A model generated the notes under the pieces. The model made no database searches and was not told the DNA's origin. It worked only from the letters and a program-made list of their open reading frames with translations. Below are positions 39,826 to 50,968 of a stretch of 64,000 nt of DNA, piece by piece. Positions within the stretch are counted from its first letter, which is position 1; each line of letters opens with the position of its first letter. The translations under genes were made by a program, and so were the position numbers. This DNA is from Palaemon carinicauda (Eukaryota; Arthropoda; Malacostraca; Decapoda; Palaemonidae): assembly GCF_036898095.1 (NCBI RefSeq), contig NC_090768.1, positions 47,513,687 to 47,577,686 of the forward strand. The letters run 5' to 3'.

Positions 39826-40913
39826 TTGGTTTCCTCTCCTCCTCGAGTTGAAACTCAGTCCCATCCGGATCCCGTTCCTCAAACTGACCCGAGTATCCAA
39901 ACTCACTGTGTCAGATTACTCAAGGATAGCCAAAACTCTAACTTTGTGGACTACAGGAAGTTGGCAGCTCGTAGAGATGCGAACATTGAACCGGAAACGA
40001 TCTCTTCATCGAATGGGACAAAAAAGGGACTCGACAATTCGCCAATATGATTCGGCCGTTAACAACTAGTAGGTCCCCTAAGAGTGCAGACCATACTCGT
40101 ATGTCCCCGCATTTAGCCATCTCTTTCTTGAGGTTCCTATTTGACAAAGGCCTAACAGTTAGCACTTTAACCACCATCAAGTCAGCTTTGAAGAAGATCT
40201 ACCTTGTTGGGTTCAACATTAACCTAGCTGATTCCTATATCTCATCAACCCCAAAAACATGTGCTAGGCTTCTACCTTCGGTTCGGCCACAAAAGGACTC
40301 TTGGTCTCTGAACGGTGTTCTCAAACTTGCGATGGACACGGACAATGAATCCTGCTCTTATATCACTCTTCTTAGGAAGACTTTATTTCTAACGGCTATA
40401 GCTTCAGGTGATGGAACATCAGAACTAGCAGCTCTCACGAAACCCGGAAAACATAGATTTCCTCCCTTCAGCCGAAGTACTCCTTTCCAGACAAAGCTTC
40501 CCTAGCTAAAAAATGAGGATCCGCAAAATAGGTGCTCCTCTCGGAAGATTATTCTTCATCCCCAGGATTTTTCTCCGTGTACAGTCACACTCTCAAGCCC
40601 CTTTTTAGCTAGAACTGCCACCCGCTCGTCTGGCTCCTTGGTTATCAGGGAACAAGGAGGTACTATTTCCATTCACGGTATCAGGCAACAAATCCTCTAC
40701 TTCATTAAACATACTAATCCGGAATCATTTCCCCAGGCTCATGATATACGGACAGTAGATGCCTCCAACAATGATTTCCAGAACAGGGACTTTGGTGATT
40801 TTAAAAAATATACGGGTTGGAAATCCCCTATGGTTGTCAAACGCCAATATCTAAAGATCTTACAGGCCCTTAAATACCCAACGATGGCAGAGGGGAGCCT
40901 TATCTCTCCCCAT
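39826..40913 (+). pseudogene. Tyrosine recombinase of DIRS D, several breaks
   Basis: The N-terminal part KRDSTIRQYDSAVNN ends at a stop near 40,069. The core region is 40,047-40,505 (LAISFLRFLFDKGLTVSTLT, then ETLFLTAIASGDG-type text near the first catalytic Arg, where the Arg itself is not evident: GDGTSELAAL). The C-terminal part at 40,638-40,913 has AHDIRTVDAS (His and Arg) and a region where the Tyr would be (KRQYLKILQAL). Frameshifts lie near 40,050 and 40,510. The same protein, similarly broken, is at 62,266-63,120. Confidence 0.75.
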
Positions 40914-41284
40914 TAATCTCCTCTTCTTCCTTTCTTCCATCTCTTCTCTTCTCCCTCCTACCCGCCACTCACACCACGTCGCCGCTCTCCTTGGTAGTTC
41001 GTTAGCCCTATGATATTTGCCATGTTTAATTCCTATGGTTTAACTGTTATTGTAGTTACCGTTCCTTTAATGTTTAGATATACTTAGACATGTAAGGTTT
41101 GATGCCTTTTGCGATTCGACACTCAGTTGGTTCCTTGTCGTCATTATTATTTAACCTTACGTTCCCTATGTCATTTGGCTGGTTGGTAATTGGACGATTA
41201 CTTTATTATATCATAGTATTGTCGTACATGGTGATTGTATTCTCCTCATTATGTTATTAATTTATTGGGCTTGGAAGGCATTCT

Positions 41285-41392
41285 CTGGTACTTTTTCGCC
41301 GGCCGTCACAGGTTCGACCCAGAAAAGGGATTTTGACGAAGGAAAAATCTATTTCTGGGGAGAGACCTGTGACGCCCGGCGAAACCCTTCCC
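41285..41392. repeat. Internal complementary region of DIRS D
   Basis: TTCGCCGGCCGTCACAGG is the mirror of the left terminus, and GGGATTTTGACGAAGG to GCCCGGCGAA mirrors the right terminus. The junction reads CCCAGAAAAGGGATTTT. Confidence 0.93.
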
Positions 41393-41442
41393 GATGATTT
41401 TTGTACGGACCCACCCTTTCCTTGCCAAGCCATATGTTCTTG

Positions 41443-41718
41443 CAGAAGGATGACCTAGTGAGCGCGAGTGGTGGGTGTCGGTAGGGTAACCCAACTGTAT
41501 TCTCTAGGGCCTGTCACGGCCCTCCCCCTTTGATGAAGGGATTATCTAAATGGAAGACAGCCTGTGAATAGTGTTTTACAAACGCCCTTGTTAGATATAC
41601 GACACCAACAAGGTGCTCGCGCGAGGGTTGTAACCTCTGCATTCCATGCTTTTAATTTTCTCTGGTATATTTGGAAGATTTATATCAGAAAAAGTACAAA
41701 GAAGGACTTTTTCGCCGG
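41443..41718. repeat. Right inverted terminal repeat of DIRS D
   Basis: Exact reverse complement of 34,246-34,521. The outer segment 41,719-41,769 is specific to this end. Confidence 0.95.
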
Positions 41719-42088
41719 GCGTCACAGGTCTCTCCCCAGAAATAGATTTTTCCTTCGTCAAAATCCCTTAATACTGTAATTAGTAATATCTGCTCTTACT
41801 GATTGTTCATTGCATTACATATGACATATAATTCAGTACAGAAAGAAATAAAACACGAAAAGAGAATGTGATCATACGATAATTCAGTATACAGTACGTA
41901 GTAAAATTAAATCGAACATGAAACGCAAATCAGATGCCGTCATACCGTATTAGAATGGTGTAAGGCTGCTGATGGCTACTACTGTACTACAAATATAATG
42001 GATGTGCATCTTTTCCATGAATCTTTTGTATGTATACGTACGTAGTACTGCATCCAATAATATTCTTTGTTGCAAAAATCACATCTCG

Positions 42089-42090
<2 letters not shown>

Positions 42091-42132
<42 letters not shown>

Positions 42133-42213
42133 ACACACATAGAAAGAAAAATGAAACAAAAACAGTGATGCGAGATTGACACACATAGAAAGAAAAATGA
42201 AACAAAAACAGTG

Positions 42214-42261
<48 letters not shown>

Positions 42262-42300
42262 GAGATTGACACACATAGAATGAGAAATGAAAAAAAACAG

Positions 42301-42345
<45 letters not shown>

Positions 42346-42380
42346 AATAAAACACACAATAGGACAAGAAACAAAAACAG

Positions 42381-42424
<44 letters not shown>
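42091..42424. repeat. Compound (GA)n minisatellite in Tigger
   Basis: Four (GA)n tracts (42,091, 42,218, 42,306 and 42,384 onward) alternate with a spacer like TTGACACACATAGAAAGAAA and AACAGTGATG. The spacer recurs with small changes, so the array grew as tract-plus-spacer units. Long Ser/Leu frames on the minus strand here are artefacts of the repeat. Confidence 0.92.
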
Positions 42425-42429
<5 letters not shown>

Positions 42430-42766
42430 CCTACAACAAAACAAGCGTAAAATAGCGTACGTAAAGCTGTACTGTATACGTAGGGTACCTTGTACTTTGA
42501 ATTGGTAACTACTACGTAGCATATAAGACAGATTGTGATTGGTTCAAGCGCTGATAGATGACGAATCAGAACCCAAGTTTTGTGATCTACCCTGTGATTG
42601 GTGTTTTGACCGCTTCTCCAACCTCCAGCATCTTTTCGCGGCCACTTCGTTCGCCGCTCTCTCGCCGGGTAGCTGCTGCTACGTTATTGTGAACTTTAAT
42701 CTGTGCTGTGTGTGACTGTTTTAAGTTGAACTTTTTGTTGAACTTTCTGTTAAACCCTACTGTACA

Positions 42767-44656
42767 ATGGCTCCCAAGCGTTCTGCTTCTACTAGGCTGG
42801 TAGTGAGCCTAAACGCCACCGAAAGATGATGACGATTGCCGAGAAGGTGACGCTTCTCAATATGTTAAAAGAAGGCAGAAGTTACGCGGCCGCAGCCCGC
42901 CATTTTTGAGTGAACGGTGGATGAACGAATCCACCGTTCACTACATCAAGAAGGATGAGGCAAACATTAGAAAGACGGCTACCATCACCTTTAGCAGATC
43001 AGCGAAGCGAGTCGTTACCACGCGTAATAAAACGATCGTACGCATGGAAGGTGCTTTAGCAGTGTGGATTGCTGACTGCCGGAAGAAGAACATACCCTTG
43101 GATACGAACACCATCCGAACCAAGGCTTTGAGCTTGTATGAGAATTTTGCGGCAAAGGAACCTCAAGACGACAATGGCGACCATGCTGAAGAAGAAGATG
43201 ATGTAGATGAACCTCAACCAGGGACATCCACTGATTCCTAGCCTCAGAAACAACGTTTTTCCGCCAGCTAAGGATGGTTCGCGAAGTTTCAGAAACGCTT
43301 CGGCCTGAAAAGCGTTTCCCTGCATGGCGAGGCTGCTTCCGCTGACACTGCCGCTGCTGAAACTTATGCGAACGAGACGTTCAAGAGCATTATCACTGAA
43401 GGTGGATACAAGCCGGAACAAGTGTTTAATATGGATGAGACCGGCTTGTTTTGGAAGAGAATGCCGTCGCAAACTTTCCTGTTCAAAGAAGAAGCCAAAG
43501 CCTCTGGCTTTAAAGCGTTCAAAGATCGCGTAACCCTCATGATGTGTGGCAATGCTGCTGGATTTTTGCTAAAGCCGGGGCTCATTTACAAGTCGAAAAA
43601 TCCTCGCGCTTTGAAAAATAAGAATAAGAATCTCCTTCCCGTGTACTGGATGCATAATCAAAAAGCATGGATTACGAAGATGCTGACCTCCAATTGGTTC
43701 CACCAGTGTTATATCCCGCAAGTCAGCAAATATCTCTTAGAGAAGGGCTTGCCATTCAAGATCCTTCTCCTTATGGATAACGCTGCTGGACACGCAACTG
43801 ACCTGTCGCATGAGGGCATTCAGGTTGAGTTCCTGCACCCAACACCACGTCATTAATTCAACCGATAGACCAGGGGGTTATCAGGGCGTTCAAGGCCCTC
43901 TACACGAAGAATACCTTGGCGGACCTCGTTGCGTGTGTGGATGCTGCCCAAGAAGATGAAGATGAAAATTTCAATTTGAAGGCGTACTGGCGGAAGTACA
44001 CAATAGCCACGTGCCTGCAGAACATTCAGAAGGCACTGCAAGAAATGAAACCTGCAACCATTAATGCGAGCTGGAAGAAGTTGTGGCCCCAGATTGTTTA
44101 CGACGACGAGGGATTTACACCGTCTGAAATTCAACACTCTGCAATACGCAAATCTGTGCAGTTGGCTGCGATAATTGGAGGTGACGGGTTTGGCGACATG
44201 ACGACTGAAGACGTCGAAGAGTTGTTGGACTGCCATTCCCAGCCGCTAACTGACGCAGACCTAGAAGACCTGACGAAATCGGCCAGTGAAGAAGAGAGTG
44301 AAACGCAGGAAGAGACCCAAGAAAATGTCGAAGAAACGGGCTTAACATTAGAACGGCTTGCCAAGTTCTGCAACCATGCGAAGGAGTTGAAAGAAATGTC
44401 GCAAGAGTGGGACGAGGATATGGTTCGGTCTATGCAATTCTGCAACAAGATCGATGACATAATGACTCCCTACAGGATGCTCTTCGACCGAAAAAAGAAG
44501 CAGCGGCAGCAACTTCCGATCACAATGTTCTTCCAGCCTCGCAAAAAAGAGCCAGTTCCTCCTGCTAGTACGCCTTCGGAAGAAATTGAAGAAGTATCCC
44601 AGGAAGAAGTTGAAGAGGGGTCCCAGGAAAAGACACCTCCGTCTGAAGAGACGTAA
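42767..44656 (+). pseudogene. Tigger/pogo-type transposase, broken
   Basis: Starts at ATG 42,767 (MAPKRSASTR). A CENP-B-like first DNA-binding helix-turn-helix (IAEKVTLLNMLKEGRSYAAA) lies in a shifted frame; the second spans 42,950-43,150 (ALAVWIADCRKKNIPLD). The DDE core has MDETGLFWKRMPSQ (first Asp, near 43,433), LLLMDNAAGHA (second Asp, near 43,775) and IDQGVIRAFKALYTK (third Asp, near 43,868). The C-terminal part is open (43,916-44,656), acidic, and ends with a PCNA-box-like QLPITMFF at 44,510-44,533. Breaks: a shift near 42,800, an 11 nt insertion at 42,916, stops near 43,240-43,280, and a stop at 43,856. Cut-and-paste transposition at TA sites is the family role. Confidence 0.88.
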
Positions 44657-44946
44657 AATACTATCATTGGCTGCACAGTAGAAGACATCATCAGCTTCAT
44701 CATCATCATTTCTACTGTGCAGCAAATTCATCGCCATCATCATTCAAGTTTTTCTTCAACTTCTTTCGTGGTGAGTACAGTAACAATCTTTATTTTTTAC
44801 TTTAATATTCTAACATTTTAATATTTGTGCCTGTTTTAGTTTAGTATGCATTAAGTTAAAGGGAAGGTTTTAAAAGTCTGAATATACATGTTATAACCTA
44901 TCATATTTTTTGTTTAAAATTTACATATACTGTACGTACGTAAAAC

Positions 44947-44948
<2 letters not shown>

Positions 44949-45027
<79 letters not shown>

Positions 45028-45080
45028 TTACCATCTTGTATTCAAAATGTGTATGAAGAGAGAATCTCTATGTTCACTTG

Positions 45081-45134
<54 letters not shown>
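44949..45134. repeat. (CT)n microsatellites in Tigger
   Basis: Two uninterrupted tracts, 44,949-45,023 and about 45,083-45,134, separated by 60 bp of mixed sequence. Confidence 0.95.
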
Positions 45135-45136
<2 letters not shown>

Positions 45137-45214
45137 AATTGTTTTCCTATTTGCTACGTATGTACTGTATGATTTTATATAGATACGGTAAATAATATTT
45201 GTAATATTGTAACA

Positions 45215-46302
45215 TGAGGATTAAAACTGGTAGACGAGAATGATCATTAATGGGAGGTAAATCAGTTGTTGTTTGCGGATGATACTGTACTGGTAGCAGA
45301 CACAGAAGAGAAGCTTGACCGACTAGTGACAGAATTTGGAAGGGTATGTGAGAGAAGGAAGTTGAGAGTTAATGTGGGTAAGAGTAAGGTTATGAGATGT
45401 ACGAGAAGGGAAGGTGGTGCAAGGTTGAATGTCATGTTGAATGGAGAGTTACTTGAGGAGGTGGATCAGTTAAAGTACTTGGGGTCTGTTGTTGCAGCAA
45501 ATGGTGGAGTGGAAGCAGATGTACGTCAGAGAGTAAATGAAGGTTGCAAAGTGTTGGGGGCAGTTAAGGGAGTAGTAAAAAATAGAGGGTTGGGCATGAA
45601 TGTAAAGAGAGTTCTATATGAGAAAGTGATTGTACCAACTGTGATGTATGGATCGGAGTTGTGGGGAATGAAAGTGATGGAGAGACAAAAATTGAATGTG
45701 TTTGAGATGAAGTGTCTGAGGAGTATGGCTGGTGTATCTCGAGTAGATAGGGTCAGGAACGAAGTGGTGAGGGTGAGAACGGGTGTAAGAAATGAGTTAG
45801 CAGCTAGAGTGGATATGAATGTGTTGAGGTGGTTTGGCCATGTTGAGAGAATGGAGAATGGCTGTCTGCTAAAGAAGGTGATGAATGCAAGAGTTGATGG
45901 GAGAAGTACAAGAGGAAGGCCAAGGTTTGGGTGGATGGATGGTGTGAAGAAAGCTCTGGGTGATAGGAGGATAGATGTGAGAGAGGCAAGAGAGCGTGCT
46001 AGAAATAGGAATGAATGGCGAGCAATTGTGACACAGTTCCGGTAGGCCCTGCTGCTTCCTCCGGTGCCTTAGATGACCGCGGAGGTAGCAGCAGTAGGGG
46101 ACTCAGCAGTATGAAGCTTCATCTGTGGTGGAAATGTGGGAGGTTGGGCTGTGGCACCCTAGCAGTACCAGCTGAACTCGGCTGAGTTCCTGGTTAGGCT
46201 GGAGGAACGTAGAGAGTAGAGGTCCCCTTTTTTGTTTCGTTTCTTGTTGATGTCGGCTACCCCCCAAAATTGGGGGAAGTGCCTTTGGTATATGTATGTA
46301 TG
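45215..46302 (+). mobile_element. 5'-truncated RTE-like LINE fragment
   Basis: An open frame (45,266-46,045, 259 residues) begins at the RT catalytic box LLFADDTVLVAD, then VNVGKSKVMRC, YLGSVV, VMYGSELWGM, LRWFGHVERM and STRGRPRFGW, the RT thumb and C-terminal part of an RTE-like endonuclease-RT. Everything before the box is missing, as in typical 5' truncation. The 3' part ends in a (TATG)n-like tail (46,290-46,302), as RTE elements often do. The flanks TAATATTGTAACA (45,202-45,214) and TAATACTGTAACA (46,303-46,315) look like a target duplication with one change. It is inserted in Tigger. Other related LINE clades are possible. Confidence 0.75.
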
Positions 46303-46887
46303 TAATACTGTAACACATTTTCTAAAAACTTTTACTGTAATATCATTATTTATCACTTTCATCATGCGCGTTAAATGCCTTCGTTTGTTTACTGAGCGTG
46401 GTTGTTTACTGAACGTACTTTATGACGCCGTCGTTTCAGGCGGCGTCATAAAGAAAAACATTTCATTTGGAAGTCCTAAGAAAAATTAAGTAAAACATTG
46501 GTAAATAACAAAATCAACATACTGTACTGAATAATCAATATAATCGATGCAAAAACTAACCTATACACAGATGTGTAAATCCGTTTGTTTCTTCATTATG
46601 ATCAGAGATAAACGTAAACAAAACATTGGTTGCCATTTTTTATCGTGCTTTTTGGCGTGTTTAGGAAATGCATGATATAAAATCGCCTTTAATATTTGTG
46701 CCTGTTTCAGTTTAGGGTACTGTAGTACATGCATTAAGTGTTCTGTACATTAAAGGGTAGTTTGTTAACAGTACTACGTACAAGGGAAGGTTTTAAAAGT
46801 CTGAATATACATGTTAAATAAATACGTAAATATGGTGTCAGTACTTCGCGGATTTTCACCTATCGCGGTCGGGTCTGGAACCTATCT

Positions 46888-46911
46888 ACCGCGATAAACG
46901 AGGGCTCACTG
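46888..46911. repeat. Right terminal inverted repeat of Tigger
   Basis: It ends ACCGCGATAAACGAGGGCTC then ACTG, mirrored at the left end. TA follows. Confidence 0.88.
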
Positions 46912-46913
46912 TA

Positions 46914-48720
46914 GCTTAAAAAAAGTTAATAACTTAACAATGAAACATTTAGAATTTAATATATCATTAAAAAATGAGTAAGGAGGCTAGATTCCAATAA
47001 GAACTTAAAAATGCCACTGGCATCATAGTCTCCTTGAATCCTGGTGAGGATACACCTGCCATCCCCATTACAAGCTTCAGAGAAGAGTTGTTCTCTGATA
47101 TCTTCAAGACTGGGATATTCAATAACTATATGCCTAACAGTCAGAGAAATGGTTGGGACTTACCAGTCATCAGGTACTTATGAGTTAAACGACCAGTCAT
47201 CCGGAACTTATGAGTTTAAGGTGTGTGGCCAACACTAAGGTGACAGAGGGCAGTTTCCCCCCTTTTTATTACCATATTTCCATGTAGAAATAGCATTTGT
47301 TATTTCCTTCATCATATTCTGATCAACAGAATTCCAGTAATGTTGCCAAATATCCCCAAGAGACATTTTGATATAAGGCAAAAAAGCCATTACATGGACA
47401 AAGATATCATCTAGGAAGTAATTTGCTTGCTGTCTCTTTTGTTAATTTGTATGCCTCTTTATTACCTGGCACACCCAAATGAGCTGAAACCCAGCAAAAC
47501 ACAACTTCTTAATCTGCAGTGCAACAAATATACAACCACTCTAAATTTTCTAACACTAAAGGGTTGGTTGAATTACCAACAATTAATACTTGAAACCCTT
47601 TTTGCATCACTGAAACCAATAAAATTACCCTCTTTCATTACTGCTATTTTTTCAATAGCAGACAAGACACTATACAGCTCTCCTGTAAAGATAAAAGATG
47701 CTATAGGGAGTGCACGTTCTCAACTAAAATAAGAATTGTACACCATAAATCCAACACCAGTACTAGATTTGGAGCTGTCTGCATATATAAATCCATTTTC
47801 CACAATTGATGATATAATGTTACTCCATGTGTTTGCTATAACATTACCCCGTAACGGGTGTCTACCATACAAATCTCTGAGTAAGAAAAAATGGAGTTGT
47901 TAAATCAGCTCTACTAAATTAATATACAAAATGTTATCATTTAGAGGCAAGCAAAGAGAGAAAATTGTGTATTTTCTCCCTATATCTATTTTTATAGACA
48001 CTACCTGCAGAGGGGTACAAAGAGACAAAGATATACAGTATGGGGAACATCTCAACGAACATATATAAGACTTCTGCCATGGCTCCCTGCTTGTTGATAT
48101 GGTGTCCTACAGCTAAAATACTCTTGAGGACTTGGAGCATTGGCATCAAGGTTGCTCTTCTATGGACATATAATTATAGAGGAGTGCTCATGAATGTGGA
48201 GCCTAAGTTCTTCATATATGGCCCTCAGGCCCTGATAATTTCATTGCAAAATAAAGAAAAAAGTATGGTTTAACTTCTGAAACACCCCTTGGATGAAGTC
48301 TTTCCATTATCATTTTTTTTACTTAACACAATTTCTTGTTGGTTTCTTAGGAGGGGGCCTTGATAGATTGGGTTTTGCGTATGTCTTTTTTTTTGTATCC
48401 TTTTAATATAATTTACAAGGAAGATGGTGGACCTCAACTTGAATTTTCGATATATATCAGTTGTTTTCTGGTTGATCTGAAACATCAACAGACAAAACAT
48501 GATATTTATTTGATGTCATAGCTTTAATGTCCCTAATGGATTGGAGCGAGAGAGATGGAGGTCTATCTCTTTTCTGATAAGAGGTGGTGAGCTACTAGGT
48601 TCTTGCACCTTCCCAACTAGAGGTGCACCTGGTAACTTGTTTTTAAATGAACCTCCAAACAAGGTAAAGGAAATGGCCTGAGAGAGGTTTGTACAGAGAT
48701 GGACAATGCCTCAGTGTTAA
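46914..48720 (-). pseudogene. LINE copy 2, ORF1 tail to end of ORF2
   Basis: Right to left: ORF1 tail and possible endonuclease start (48,000-48,600, TLMPMLQVLKSILAVGHH), RNase H YADSSKSSTGVGFMVYN (47,735-47,790), its C-terminal half (47,440-47,580, CWVSAHLGVPGNK), and the ORF2 end LTVRHIVIEYPSLEDIREQL (47,080-47,150). RT is absent between the endonuclease start and RNase H, as in copy 1. The left side is cut by Tigger at 46,913. Confidence 0.65.
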
Positions 48721-48722
48721 TA

Positions 48723-49541
<819 letters not shown>

Positions 49542-49543
49542 TA

Positions 49544-50228
49544 CGCCGTGGCTAAACCTCAGAAGGCAATATGCTTACCTCGTCACACAGCATTTTATCA
49601 TTAGAGTATTTCTTTTTCTAGAACTACTGGTAGTATTAGGTGAATTTGGTGTCTCTTGTGGTAAATTTCCTCTTGATTTTAATGTCTTTGCATAGGTGTT
49701 TGATTTATTCAGCAGTCTTTTGGCATGTCTCAGACTTATGTGTTCTAAACTGGATTTGTTAAGGGCAACTTCTTCCATCTTATACAGCTCGCAGCTCCTA
49801 TCAGTGGACTTATGATTTGATTTGCAATATGGTAAGGTTTGGAGCAAATGCTATATTTTTCTTTGTTTTCATTCTTGCAAACTTAAGACAGGTGTCCAGA
49901 TTTGAAGAAAAAAAAATCCAGTGGCTTCTGCTTGAAAGGATGAACTTTAATCCTTTAATTTTCCATAAAAATGTGGAATGGTTTATCAGCAACCTGGACA
50001 GCAAGAATAATCATTTAGGTCAAAGGACATCATATGCTTTCCATACATTTTGTGGATACGAGACCAGTATCTCCTCATCTATAAATTCACATAGGTCTTT
50101 GTTGAAATCTACTCCCCTTCCATAGCTAAAATTTAGATGGTGTTTGATATCTCGTGTAATATCATCCCTACTTGTCTTTAGGTTAGAAAGTATTACATAC
50201 TGTATGCATTACTTGGCATAGATGGGGT
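49544..50228 (-). pseudogene. LINE copy 2, ORF1 middle (between MITE and DIRS E)
   Basis: It matches 26,300-26,640 in copy 1 (zinc-knuckle tail, SCELYKMEEVALNKSSLEHI at 49,740-49,800) and continues upstream with the ORF1 RNA-binding part (DFNKDLCEFIDEEILVSYP at 50,050-50,110). Stops are present. DIRS E cuts it at 50,229. Confidence 0.6.
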
Positions 50229-50274
50229 AAATCACAAATTTTTAAGTAATTTGTATTTTTTCCTAACATACTTA

Positions 50275-50447
50275 CCTAGAACTACCTTCTTGGGAGTTAC
50301 TGGTAACTCTACCTAACCGACCAGCTTTTTGTATAGTTTACCCTCTTTCCGTTTTCTAAGGGGTCAACCTCAGGCAGTGTGATATGTGCCCTGAGGCGAC
50401 CCGGGGTCGGGAAGCGTGCTAGCTCAGGTCGTCGACTCGTCAGTAAG
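50275..50447. repeat. Left inverted terminal repeat of DIRS E
   Basis: Inverted match to 56,479-56,650, with about four differences, for example GGAAGCGTGCTAGC against GGAAGAGTGCTAGC. Confidence 0.88.
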
Positions 50448-50512
50448 TTTCGTTGGAACAGGTACTACTCGACCCTGCAGGTTCTCGGGGAAGGATGGGT
50501 GGGCCATAACCC

Positions 50513-50612
50513 GAAGGTAGTTCTAGGTAAGTATGTTAGGAAAAATACAAATTACTTAAAAATTTGTGATTTGTTCCAACACGGTTACTTACCTAGAACT
50601 ACCTTCTTAGGA
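50513..50612. repeat. Internal complementary region of DIRS E
   Basis: GAAGGTAGTTCTAGGTAAG to TTGTGATTT mirrors the left terminus, and GTTCCAACACGGTTACTTAC to CTTCTTAGG mirrors the right terminus. Confidence 0.9.
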
Positions 50613-50968
50613 GACTTAAACTTTAGGAGGTGGGAGTGTCCTGCAGGGACCAGAAGCCGACGGGGAGGCACGCGAGAGAGGGAACCTCTAAGGAGGTTTT
50701 GGTTCTACGACCACTAGAAAACTGCACGAAAAGTAGGGGAAACTTTCCAAAAAACTCACTTAGTGTCTAATGGCTTACCTTTTCAAAACCAACTCCGATA
50801 CATGTTCTCTTGAAGGGCGTTCTTTCAAGTGACTAAGGTCTTTTCAACATCTTCCTGGGCAGTACGGCCCGGGGGAGGAAGGAAAGGAGGTGAGGGGGGG
50901 GCCTAAGGTTAAGGAAGGAACTAGTGTCTCTTGGCATTAACACCCCCAATTACACTGGGGCCATGACC

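Larger units (their letters stand above)
34222..41769 (+). mobile_element. DIRS-type retrotransposon D, nested in Tigger
   Basis: 7.5 kb, plus strand. Ends are fixed by an ICR at 41,285-41,392 whose left half is the reverse complement of 34,222-34,258 and whose right half is that of 41,712-41,769. ITRs (34,246-34,521 and 41,443-41,718) are identical over 276 bp. Order: ITR, repeat-rich leader, Gag-like region, RT-RNase H, YR, ICR, ITR. The leader 34,522-35,549 holds no gene I recognise. The protein genes are broken. F (61,299-64,000) is the same family. Confidence 0.9.
34058..46911 (+). mobile_element. Tigger/pogo-type DNA transposon with nested insertions
   Basis: Terminal inverted repeats CAGTAAGCCCTCG... 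(left) and its near mirror ending ...CGAGGGCTCACTG (right) are flanked by TA on both sides (34,056-34,057 and 46,912-46,913), the usual target duplication for this superfamily. Inside lies a Tigger-like transposase at 42,767-44,656. Two later insertions expand it: DIRS D (34,222-41,769) and an RTE-like fragment (45,215-46,302). Without these the element is about 4.2 kb. It interrupts the 3' part of LINE copy 2. Confidence 0.88.

Noticed and set aside
41979..42522. Ser/Leu- and Arg/Glu-rich frames.
   Set aside because: They are translations of (GA)n tracts in the Tigger minisatellite.
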